From assembly GCA_035353815.1 (NCBI GenBank), contig DAOQAG010000018.1, positions 10,903 to 74,902 on the forward strand: DNA of 64,000 nucleotides, given 5' to 3'. The DNA comes from JAKPUX01 sp035353815. Lineage in GTDB: Bacteria; Zhuqueibacterota; Zhuqueibacteria; Residuimicrobiales; Residuimicrobiaceae. The notes under the pieces were generated by a model, which was not told the origin of the DNA, ran no database searches, and worked only from the letters and a program-made list of their open reading frames with translations. A program made the position numbers and the translations under genes. Below, in pieces: positions 48,758-56,291 of the stretch; position 1 is the stretch's first letter; every line of letters starts with the position of its first letter.

Positions 48758-50332
48758 CTAGTAATTGTAGGCGAGTTCAAAACGGGCGAGATGGTCCGCG
48801 GCGGAGCGGCCACTGACAAGCCCGGCATTGCGGAGATCGGCATAGGTATAGGCGAGCGAGACGAAAAGATCCCGCCGAACCTGGTCCTGGATGCGCACGC
48901 CCGTCAAGTATTTCTTTTCAACCAGGCCGCCGAGAAAGTGCTTGACCGTTCCGTGGGCCGGCCGCGCCTGGGTGTCGGGAGCGCCCTCGCCCTTGCGGAT
49001 GCGCTCGAAGCTGGCCTCGAGACGAAGATCCCGGCCGAGCTGGTAGCCCGCCAGCAGATACGCCGAGTCCGAGTTGGGGCCGAGCCAATGGCCGATCACC
49101 TTGTCGTAGTTGGTATAGATATTGATGGAATCATGGTGCGCATAAACAAAGGGCTCGACCCGGCTGTATTCGAGCCGCAGGTCGAGATTTTTTACGCCGA
49201 GCGGATCACTCCAGAGCGCACCGGTCAGGAAGGCGAACTTGTTGCCGAAGTAACGGGTCAGGCTCTCGGTCGAGGTCATATCGTCGATAAAGTACTCGGC
49301 ATAGAGCCGGGCGCCGGGGAGCAGGGTGCAGCTGAGATTGAAAAAGAGGGTGTTGTTGTCGCGGTCGCCGAGGTGGTGTTCGGCGATGTGATAGAGCATG
49401 AGGGGATTGAGATAGTCCATTTCGATATCGCGGCCGCCATAGACGACGGTTTCACCGGCGCCGAATTGCAGCTGTGGTAACAGGAGCAGATCGATGCGAT
49501 GGGCGGCGAGGTATTTAGCGCCGAGGGGGCTGCGCAGAAAGAGATGGGCGCTGCTGAAGGCGAAGCGGCGGAAATGGCTCGAGAGCCGGATCATGTCAGC
49601 GGGCGGCATGTTGCGGGTCAGGGCGAGACCGCTGTGAAAGCCCGGGCCCCAGTCGATCTCGTCCCGGCCGGCCTGAATACGCAGCCAGGGCTTCTCCCAG
49701 ACAAAATAGGCGAGGGCGCGATCGCGAAAGACATTGGGCCCGGAGATCGTGACCGGCGAACCCTTGGAGACATCAAAGTTTTCGTCCTTGTCGCCGGCGT
49801 TTTTTTCACCGCGGGTCAGGGTATTGCGGGCATCGGCGTAAAAGCCCAGGGTTCCTCCGAGCCGGCCGCGCAAGATGCCGCCCAGGGTGTTTTCGCTGAG
49901 GAGATCGGCCGGCTGATAGCTGTCGCCGCGGTTGGAGATCACGCTGATGCGGCCATAGAGATCGATGCAGGCCTGATTGGGGCCCTCCTGCCAGCGGGCG
50001 GTATGCAGCTCCTGTCGCGGCGGCACGAGGGTTGGAGTCGTTGCGGCGAGTTCATCGGCGAAATCGCCCTTGAGCTGGTCCAGGAGCCGGAGGTCGGTGC
50101 CGGAGAGCCGCCCGGGGTCCTGCGCGGCGCGCGTTGCGATTTCGGTGAGGATCCCGGCCACCTGGCTGCGATTGAGGGGGCGGTCCAGAAGCGCCAGGCT
50201 CCGGAACAGACCTTTGGCCTCCATCCGCTCGAGAAAGCCGTAGCCCCAATAGTCCAGCGGCACATGAAGACTCTGGCCCAGCACCGGGAGGGCAAAGAGG
50301 AGGAGCAGGAGGCTGAGGGGCCTGGTTTTCAT
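48758..50332 (-). CDS. Wzi-like capsule-assembly outer-membrane protein (glycan cluster)
   Basis: From ATG 50332 the protein has 524 residues with a signal peptide (LSLLLLLFALPVLGQ). It has the Wzi/capsule-assembly pattern: an N-terminal helical domain (residues 20-120) followed by a long beta-barrel with GRDEIDWGPGFHSGLALTRN and DYLNPLMLYH, ending in LARFELAYNY, a typical C-terminal aromatic strand. Wzi is the surface lectin that anchors capsule in E. coli. Its place in the centre of the GT2/radical SAM cluster argues that the product reaches the cell surface. No clear SD precedes its start. Upstream extension of the frame is a shadow. Confidence 0.8.
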   Translation of the reverse strand: MKTRPLSLLLLLFALPVLGQSLHVPLDYWGYGFLERMEAKGLFRSLALLDRPLNRSQVAGILTEIATRAAQDPGRLSGTDLRLLDQLKGDFADELAATTPTLVPPRQELHTARWQEGPNQACIDLYGRISVISNRGDSYQPADLLSENTLGGILRGRLGGTLGFYADARNTLTRGEKNAGDKDENFDVSKGSPVTISGPNVFRDRALAYFVWEKPWLRIQAGRDEIDWGPGFHSGLALTRNMPPADMIRLSSHFRRFAFSSAHLFLRSPLGAKYLAAHRIDLLLLPQLQFGAGETVVYGGRDIEMDYLNPLMLYHIAEHHLGDRDNNTLFFNLSCTLLPGARLYAEYFIDDMTSTESLTRYFGNKFAFLTGALWSDPLGVKNLDLRLEYSRVEPFVYAHHDSINIYTNYDKVIGHWLGPNSDSAYLLAGYQLGRDLRLEASFERIRKGEGAPDTQARPAHGTVKHFLGGLVEKKYLTGVRIQDQVRRDLFVSLAYTYADLRNAGLVSGRSAADHLARFELAYNY

Positions 50333-50433
50333 CGATCGGGTCTCGTCAGGGCTGAAGAGCGTGGGGCGCCTGGCGGCAGCGCGCCGGAACTTGAAATAAA
50401 ATATATCAATATTGGCGCTCAATTCAAACTTTT

Positions 50434-51585
50434 TTATCGTCCCGCAACAGCGGCTGTAGTGATGCGCCCTTTGTGGTAGCTGCGCCCTTTCCACTCAAAG
50501 CGTCCAAAGAGCCCGAGCACGCCGATCACCGGAATGTAGACCAAATGCAGCAGCGAGGCCAGGACAAAGGCGGGCCAGTTCCAGCTGCGGCGGACCATAT
50601 GTATACCGCGGCGCATGAGGAAAGCGTCGCAGGCGAGTTTGAACAGGAGGGCGGCCGGCGGGATCCAGAGGGGGAAGGAGCAGATCAGGGCCAGCGGCAG
50701 GCCGAACAGCAGGGCCAGATAATAGCCGAAGAGCCCGGCTTCGAGCCCCCGGATCCAGGCGGGATAGAGAGCGGATTTGGAGCCCCAGCGGATCCGCTGC
50801 TGAAAAAAGTGGCGCCAGGAGGTGCAAGGAAAGGTGGTCACCGTGGCTTCTGGATCGCTGTTGAAGAGGAGGGTGCCGCCGTTCCGGCCCAGCTTCTGGA
50901 TAAAGAGATCGTCATCTCCCGAGCCCATGTGTGCGAATCCCGCGTAGCCGCCGATCTCGAGGAAGCGGCTGCGCCGGAATGCCAGATTGGCGCCATTGGC
51001 GAGGAACGGCCGGTTCCAGCCGATGGCCGCCGCCCCGATAAGCTGCAGGGCGAGGGCGTCGAGTAATTCGATGCGGGCGGGCAGGCTTTTTTCCTCGGGG
51101 ATCAGCACCCATGAAGCGACAGCGGCGACGCCGCGTCCAAAGAGAGTGCTCATCTTTTCCACCCATTGCGGCGGCGCGGAACAATCCGCATCGAGGGTGA
51201 GAATGATCTCGCCGCCCGCTGCCGCAATGCCGGCGGCCAGTGCCGACTTTTTGGGTGCACTGTCGTCGCTGAGGGGCGGCGCACCGAGCACACGAACGGA
51301 GGGATATTTGGCAGCGATCCGCTCAGCGGCGGCGCGGGTGGCATCCGTGGAGTGATCATCGACCACCAGAATCTCCAGCAGCTCGCGCGGATAGCTCTGC
51401 TTGAGCAGGGTCCCCAGGCAGTAGGGAAGGTTCTGCTCTTCATCGCGCGCCGCGATCACGATCGAAACTGTGGGGCGGGTTTCACCATGCCGGGGGAGGC
51501 GGAGCTGGTGCAAGCCGCGCAGGACCCAGACGATGAAGAGGAGGTAACCGACCGAACAGAGCAGGTAGAGGATTGCAGCGATCAT
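50434..51585 (-). CDS. GT2 family membrane-associated glycosyltransferase (glycan cluster, B)
   Basis: From ATG 51585, which overlaps the YbhN-like stop by 4 bases (ATGA), the protein has 383 residues: N-terminal transmembrane segment (ILYLLCSVGYLLFIVWVL), VIAARDEEQN, VVDDHSTD, LTLDADC, then acidic motif GSGDDDLFIQ and QQRIRW, with a C-terminal hydrophobic domain ending FEWKGRSYHKGR. This is the full QxxRW type. The SAPKKSALAAGIAAAGGE block is shared with the other paralogues. Predicted to be embedded in the inner membrane with its catalytic domain in the cytosol. Confidence 0.88.
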   Translation of the reverse strand: MIAAILYLLCSVGYLLFIVWVLRGLHQLRLPRHGETRPTVSIVIAARDEEQNLPYCLGTLLKQSYPRELLEILVVDDHSTDATRAAAERIAAKYPSVRVLGAPPLSDDSAPKKSALAAGIAAAGGEIILTLDADCSAPPQWVEKMSTLFGRGVAAVASWVLIPEEKSLPARIELLDALALQLIGAAAIGWNRPFLANGANLAFRRSRFLEIGGYAGFAHMGSGDDDLFIQKLGRNGGTLLFNSDPEATVTTFPCTSWRHFFQQRIRWGSKSALYPAWIRGLEAGLFGYYLALLFGLPLALICSFPLWIPPAALLFKLACDAFLMRRGIHMVRRSWNWPAFVLASLLHLVYIPVIGVLGLFGRFEWKGRSYHKGRITTAAVAGR

Positions 51586-52559
51586 GGCAGACCTCGTGAG
51601 CTGGTGGGCTGGGCCTTGCGGGCAGCGCTGCGGCGGAGGAGCAGCACCAGTCCGGTCAGCGCCGGCAGCAGGACATTGATCAGGAAGAGCAGCAGCGAGC
51701 CGTCGAAGGCCGCTGCGGCGGGAATCCCCAATTCCCCGAGGAAATAGATTGCGGCGCTTTCGCGGACGCCGAGATCGCCGATGGAGATGGGCAACATCGT
51801 CTTGACCCAGAGCGTCGCCATCAGAGCCTGCAGCCCGCGGATGAGCGGCAGCGGGGAGAAAGCGCGAATCAGGAGGTAGAACTGCAGCAGATAGGTCAGG
51901 ACTTGGCTCAGGGCGAGCAGGGAGATCCGGATGGCGAGCAGAGGCGGCACATGCTCGAGGCTGGAGATAATGCGGGCGAGCTTGTTGCGGTTTTCCCAGT
52001 GTTTGCGGAATTTTTTCAGGATCCCGGCAAGAAAGGGGGGATGGAGGAGCAGCAGGAAGAGCACGGCGAAAAAGGAGAGTGCGATGAGGATAAGCGGCAA
52101 CCAGACCAGAAGCTCGGTCTCGCGCTTCAGGATGGGGAGCATGCCGATCAGGCCGAAAAAGAGCAGGGTGAGGAACGCATAGCACTTGTCCAGCAGGGTG
52201 AGCCCGAGCAGCCGGGGCCAGTCGTTTCCGGCGATGAGAAAGGCGCGCCCGAATTCGCCGACCCGGCCGGGGGTGATGAATCCCAGGGTGATCCCGGAGA
52301 GCAGGGAGGAAAAGATCTGCCGCGCCGGGGTCTGGGGCTGCAGTCGGCGCACCAGCAGAGCCCAGCGGCGGTACTGAAAGAAGAGGTTTAGGCCGAGGAG
52401 GAGGACGGCGGGAAGGATCCAGAGGATCCGGGCCTGGAGCATGGCCGATTTCAGTTCGGCGGCGTGAATGCGCCGGACCAGCATCGCCACGACGATGATC
52501 GCGATCGCCACTTTGGCGATGATCAAGGTGCGTTTATGCCGGGTATAGGTTGAGGCCAT
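51582..52559 (-). CDS. YbhN/AglD (LPG-synthase TM)-type membrane protein (glycan cluster)
   Basis: 325 residues with about eight transmembrane segments. The family features are FQYRRWALLVRRL, the GITLGFITPGRVGEFGRAFLI block (contains the conserved P-G-R-x-G-E) and, near the C-terminus, PISIGDLGVRESA (the G-x-R-E/SA motif). Proteins of this fold are found in lipid-flippase-like and glycosyltransferase-linked operons. They often act with glycosyltransferases in making glycolipids; transport is inferred. Its ATG at 52559 lies inside the end of the upstream radical SAM gene (26-base overlap), with no good SD; a later start is possible. Confidence 0.82.
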   Translation of the reverse strand: MASTYTRHKRTLIIAKVAIAIIVVAMLVRRIHAAELKSAMLQARILWILPAVLLLGLNLFFQYRRWALLVRRLQPQTPARQIFSSLLSGITLGFITPGRVGEFGRAFLIAGNDWPRLLGLTLLDKCYAFLTLLFFGLIGMLPILKRETELLVWLPLILIALSFFAVLFLLLLHPPFLAGILKKFRKHWENRNKLARIISSLEHVPPLLAIRISLLALSQVLTYLLQFYLLIRAFSPLPLIRGLQALMATLWVKTMLPISIGDLGVRESAAIYFLGELGIPAAAAFDGSLLLFLINVLLPALTGLVLLLRRSAARKAQPTSSRGLP

Positions 52560-53547
52560 CGCTGCAATTCTGACAGATATGAGGGGCTTTGGCGGATATT
52601 TGTTGGCGGCGAAAGGCCGTGAAGGCCGGGCCGCGAAAGAGTTCGGCCAGCGGCGCCGAAGCGTGTCCGAGCACGTGCGTGCCGTCCTTATCAAAACAGC
52701 AGGGGATGACATTTCCATCCCACTGGATCACGCACGAGTAGGCCAGGCGCGGGCAGGGGCACCGGCGGCGGGTCCGGGCCGCCCAGCGGCCCTGCTGCTG
52801 CTGATAGCGCCGGAAATGCGGATCGGCCGGCAGGAACTCCTCCGCCCGGGCGGGATCGTGCAGATAGAGGGACTTGAGGAGGACGCGGTCCGCGCCCCAG
52901 GAGCGGGCGGTTGCGGTCATCTCGGGCAGCTCGGCTTCGTTCTGGCGTGTGATCACAAACTGGACCAGGAGGCGCGGGTTTTTTTGTCCGAGGGCTTGCC
53001 GGGCCTGGCGCAGATGCCGGAGGCTCGTCCGCACATTCTCCAGGGTGCCGCCACGGCGGCTCTGCGCATAGTGCTCCGGCGTCAGGGCATCGGCGGAGAG
53101 GATAAGGCTGTCCAGGCCGCTGGCGGCGACGGCCCGAGCCAGGTCGGGGTCGGCGAGGCGCTGGCCGTTGCTGCTGCTGGCGACACAGATGCGCTGCGAT
53201 TTGGCCAGCCGAACCATCTCGGGGAAATCGGGATGGAGCAGAGGCTCGCCCTGGCCGTACAACAGGAGGTAGAGCAGGTGGCCGCGGTTCATTTTGAGGA
53301 GGCGCCGGTAGAGGCCCAGATCCATCATGCCGGTGGGCCGCCTCAGTAAGCCGGCGCCCGTTTCGCAGTGGCGGCAGTGCAGATCGCAGAGGTTGGTCGG
53401 CTCGATGCTGAGGACATAGGGTGCCTGGCCGGCATGGGGTTTGCCCGTAAGCCGGCTGACCGCGGCAGCAGCGAGAGCTTGTCCGGCGTGGAGGGCGCGC
53501 CCGGGAGTCCCTGCGGCGATGAGGCGGGACCAGGGGAGCTCTTTCAT
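52534..53547 (-). CDS. Radical SAM/SPASM-like protein (glycan cluster, first of three)
   Basis: The 337-residue protein has the motif CDLHCRHC (Cys54, 58, 61) after SIEPTNL, then LYGQGEPLLHPDFPEMVRLA. The C-terminal SPASM-like region has CPCPRLAYSCVIQWDGNVIPCCFD (a Cys-rich run; positions about 260-285) and ICQNC. SPASM proteins carry auxiliary 4Fe-4S clusters and often modify peptides, sugars or alcohols. Its ATG overlaps the methyltransferase stop by 4 bases. The substrate is not identifiable, but its place between a methyltransferase and glycosyltransferases suggests a sugar or lipid. Confidence 0.86.
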   Translation of the reverse strand: MKELPWSRLIAAGTPGRALHAGQALAAAAVSRLTGKPHAGQAPYVLSIEPTNLCDLHCRHCETGAGLLRRPTGMMDLGLYRRLLKMNRGHLLYLLLYGQGEPLLHPDFPEMVRLAKSQRICVASSSNGQRLADPDLARAVAASGLDSLILSADALTPEHYAQSRRGGTLENVRTSLRHLRQARQALGQKNPRLLVQFVITRQNEAELPEMTATARSWGADRVLLKSLYLHDPARAEEFLPADPHFRRYQQQQGRWAARTRRRCPCPRLAYSCVIQWDGNVIPCCFDKDGTHVLGHASAPLAELFRGPAFTAFRRQQISAKAPHICQNCSDGLNLYPA

Positions 53548-54344
53548 GCGGCCTCTTTTCTGGCGAGGATGAAAAAGGTGGGCATCAACCAGCGGTTGCG
53601 CCGGGTGGGCCGGTTATCGATATGGCGGCCGATGCTCTGATCCCAGCCATGCGCCTGAAGGTGCTGCACCATGTGCAGATGCCAGGGGCGATTCCAGAGA
53701 CCGCGGGGCGAGCGCATCGCCGCGGCGAGGAGTTCGCGGTTCACGAACCGCCAGGAAAAACCGCTGCGGTGCAGGAGGTGGTCGATCTCCGTGCAGGAAA
53801 GAAGCTGCGGATAATCGGGTTTGTCCGCGGGGAGCCAATGCAGCCAGCCGGAGATAATGTGGCGCACGGCCCGGCGCGGCAGTATGGAGAGGAGGGGCAG
53901 TCCGTAATGGGGATCGCACAGGGCATTAAAGGGCGACCAGCGGTTGGGCGTGGCGATCAGCAGCAGACCCCCGGGTCTGAGGGCGCAGCTGATTTGCTGT
54001 AAGGCGCGATAGGGATCGGAGAGATGTTCCAGCACGTCCCAGAGGAGAGCGCCATCCAGGGGGGCGTTGCCCTGCCACACGGCCAGATCGGCAGCGTAGT
54101 AGCGCACGGCAAGCCCGGCGATCCGGGCCGGGGGCTCGGGGTGCAGATCGACGGCGGTCACGTGGGCGCCGGCTCGCGCCAGAGCCCAGCTGGCGCCGCC
54201 CTGGCCACAGCCGGCGTCAAGGAGTGCTGCGCCCGGCAGCGGCAGCCATTGCCGCAGCAGTGCAGCGATCAGTTCGCCGCGCACGCCGGCCCACTCCTCA
54301 TAATTGCCCCAGAGGCGCTCGCGGGCGGTCATGGTTTTGACCAT
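53544..54344 (-). CDS. Class I SAM-dependent methyltransferase (glycan cluster)
   Basis: From ATG 54344 (SD GGGAGGTGTC) the protein has 266 residues. It shows the SAM loop LLDAGCGQGGASWA (about 42-55), the acidic DLHPEPPA, LLWDVLEHLSDPYRALQQI and LRPGGLLLIATPN, the UbiG/COQ5-like core. The C-terminal third is family-specific. The start at 54344 is preferred to the ATGA-overlapping one at 54332 because only it has a good SD, so it overlaps the GT2-A stop by 16 bases. It may methylate a sugar or lipid in the cluster pathway. Confidence 0.84.
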   Translation of the reverse strand: MVKTMTARERLWGNYEEWAGVRGELIAALLRQWLPLPGAALLDAGCGQGGASWALARAGAHVTAVDLHPEPPARIAGLAVRYYAADLAVWQGNAPLDGALLWDVLEHLSDPYRALQQISCALRPGGLLLIATPNRWSPFNALCDPHYGLPLLSILPRRAVRHIISGWLHWLPADKPDYPQLLSCTEIDHLLHRSGFSWRFVNRELLAAAMRSPRGLWNRPWHLHMVQHLQAHGWDQSIGRHIDNRPTRRNRWLMPTFFILARKEAA

Positions 54345-55423
54345 GACACCTCCCGACCCGGCCAGGGCAGAGCGAGCAGATGATAGAGGGGGAAGAGCAC
54401 CTCCCAGAGGAAAAAACCGCCAGGCGTCAAGGGCTGCTGCAGCCGGGTACTCCAGAGGTGCAGGGCCACACCATCCAGCAGGATTTTGCCCGCGAGGAAG
54501 AGCAGCAGAAGCGGTTGCACCAGGGGGGCGAGGAGCAGGAGCGACCATAGCAGAAGGTTGGCGCTATGAAAAGCCAGGTAGCCGAACCGAACCAGGGGGG
54601 TGTAGCGGGTCCCGGCGGAAAGATGGCGGCGTTTCTGGTGGAGGAAGGCGCGCCAGCCGGCCGGACCGAGCGCGGGGACGGCGCCCTGGGGTGTGAACAG
54701 ATAGGCCAGCGAGTTCACGCGGGAGCGGGCGATGGTCTGAATCAAAAAATCGTCATCACCGGAGAGGGTGTCGGGCAGGGCGGCGTAGCCGCCGATGGCG
54801 GTGAGGGCGTCGCGGCGGCAGGCGAGGCTGCGGCCGGTGCAGGTGATGGCGCAGCCATGGCCGATGCCGCCCGCCGCAACCAGGGCGGCCGCCAGGCTGT
54901 CGGTGTGAAGAAAGGCGCGCCAAAGCGGCGGCGCCGCCGGGGCCTGCTGCGGCGAGAAGCCGGCGCAAAGGGCGGCGCCGCTGGCGAGGAAAGCGGACAT
55001 TTCCGCCAGCCACTGCGGCGGCGGGGTGCAATCGGCGTCGGTGAAAAGGAGAATTTCGCTGTGGGCACAGCGGAAGGCACTCTCCAGGGCGCCCTTTTTG
55101 CGGCTTTTCCAGCGTCCGGCATGGCCGTTGCTGAGGAGCCGCCAGCGCGGGTGGCGCGCCACCGCGGCGCGGGCGATCGCCCGTGTGCCATCGCTGGAGC
55201 CGTCGTCGACGATCAGTACCTCCTTATCGCCTGCATAGGTCTGTGTCTCCAGGGCTTCGACGCAGTTTTCCAGGTGCGCCGCGGCGTCGCGGGCCGCGAC
55301 GATCACACTTATCGCGGGCGGCACCGCAGGTGGCGGCGGCCGGTGCAGGCGGAGGATCCCGTAGAGGAGCCAGGTGAGAATCAGGGCGTAGATCGTGAAC
55401 AGTATGGAGTAGATCGGCATCAT
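54329..55423 (-). CDS. GT2 family membrane-associated glycosyltransferase (glycan cluster, A)
   Basis: The first gene of the cluster. From ATG 55423 (or the adjoining ATG 55420; the upstream SD GGGG is weak) the protein has 364 residues with one N-terminal transmembrane segment (LFTIYALILTWLLYGIL), VIVAARDAA, VDDGSSDGT, LLFTDADC, acidic motif SGDDDFLIQ, then HQKRRH, with His in place of the Trp of QxxRW, and C-terminal hydrophobic segments. It lacks the WKGR-type C-terminal end of its paralogues. It starts the long minus-strand operon. A possible -10 (GATAAT, 55433-55438) lies only about 10 bases upstream, which would give an almost leaderless message. Confidence 0.86.
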   Translation of the reverse strand: MMPIYSILFTIYALILTWLLYGILRLHRPPPPAVPPAISVIVAARDAAAHLENCVEALETQTYAGDKEVLIVDDGSSDGTRAIARAAVARHPRWRLLSNGHAGRWKSRKKGALESAFRCAHSEILLFTDADCTPPPQWLAEMSAFLASGAALCAGFSPQQAPAAPPLWRAFLHTDSLAAALVAAGGIGHGCAITCTGRSLACRRDALTAIGGYAALPDTLSGDDDFLIQTIARSRVNSLAYLFTPQGAVPALGPAGWRAFLHQKRRHLSAGTRYTPLVRFGYLAFHSANLLLWSLLLLAPLVQPLLLLFLAGKILLDGVALHLWSTRLQQPLTPGGFFLWEVLFPLYHLLALPWPGREVSWSKP

Positions 55424-55577
55424 CCCCGGCAAATTATCCAAAATTGGGAAAACAAGCAAGATATTTCCCCGGCAGCTGCAGCAGTGGCCCTCTCGGGGAG
55501 ACAAAAGCGTTGGATGCAGCCGAAGATTTATGTATTTTACACCATACCGTGGAATTCATTCGATAATGGAGCATCCC
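55424..55577. promoter_or_regulatory. Divergent promoter region between the glycan cluster and a transglycosylase
   Basis: This 154-base spacer separates the minus-strand glycan cluster and the plus-strand lytic transglycosylase. On the plus strand TTGGAT (55510-55515), a 17-base spacer and TATTTT (55533-55538) fit a sigma-70 promoter. On the minus strand GATAAT (55433-55438) is a candidate -10 for the whole 13-gene cluster, but its -35 is poor (TTGCTT with only 15 bases of spacing). No operator repeats were recognised. Confidence 0.5.
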
Positions 55578-56279
55578 ATGCCAACCAAAAGGGACAAGGT
55601 TGCCGGTTATCTCCGGACGGCGCTGTGGATCCTGTCGGCGCTGGCCTTGATCATCATCGTTATCTCCGGCATCAAATACACCTACAACCGGAGGTATGTC
55701 CGCAAGATCGCCGAATTGGAACAGGTGATCAAGGGCATGCGCTCAACCATGAGCGTCGAAAGCGTGCGGCAGTACAACATTCAGCGCATCATCGCCATCA
55801 TCAGCCAGTACAACCGCCTCATGCCTACCCATGTGAAATATGAGATCGCCAAGGAGATCACGGATGCCTGCCTCAGTTACGCGAACCTCGATCCGGATCT
55901 TCTCTGTGCCATCATTACGCGCGAGACCAACGGGACCTGGAATCCGGAATACGTCACGGATTATGGGGCGATGGGGCTGATGGCGATCACACCGGCGATC
56001 GGCTCCTTCATTGCCCGCTCGGAGCATCTGAACTGGATTTCGCCCGATGAGGTGCTTCTCAACCCGGTCTACAACGTTCGCATCGGTGCGCGCTACCTCT
56101 CGGCTTTGATCGACGTCTATGATGTCGATGGTGCGCTGGTGGCGCGCAGTGTGGGGGAACGGCGCGCGGCGATGTGGGTCAAGAGCGGCCGCAGCAACGC
56201 GATTCTGCCGCGCGATACGATCTCTTTCCTGGCCGACATGCTGCAACAATACGATCAGATGAAAGCCCTGAAGATATAG
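55578..56279 (+). CDS. Membrane-anchored lytic transglycosylase (SLT-type)
   Basis: From ATG 55578 (GGAG 6 bases before it) the protein has 233 residues: one N-terminal transmembrane helix (about 16-32), a short helical linker and an SLT-like domain. The catalytic Glu lies in CAIITRETNGTWNPEY, followed by YGAMGLMAITPAIG, the GLMQI-like loop of this fold, and NVRIGARYLSALI. It cleaves glycan strands of peptidoglycan in the periplasm. It lies between the glycan cluster and the flippase gene, on the opposite strand to both, and could open the wall for export machinery, which is inference. It has its own sigma-70-like promoter. Confidence 0.84.
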   Translation: MPTKRDKVAGYLRTALWILSALALIIIVISGIKYTYNRRYVRKIAELEQVIKGMRSTMSVESVRQYNIQRIIAIISQYNRLMPTHVKYEIAKEITDACLSYANLDPDLLCAIITRETNGTWNPEYVTDYGAMGLMAITPAIGSFIARSEHLNWISPDEVLLNPVYNVRIGARYLSALIDVYDVDGALVARSVGERRAAMWVKSGRSNAILPRDTISFLADMLQQYDQMKALKI

Positions 56280-56291
56280 CGTCGCGGCCGG

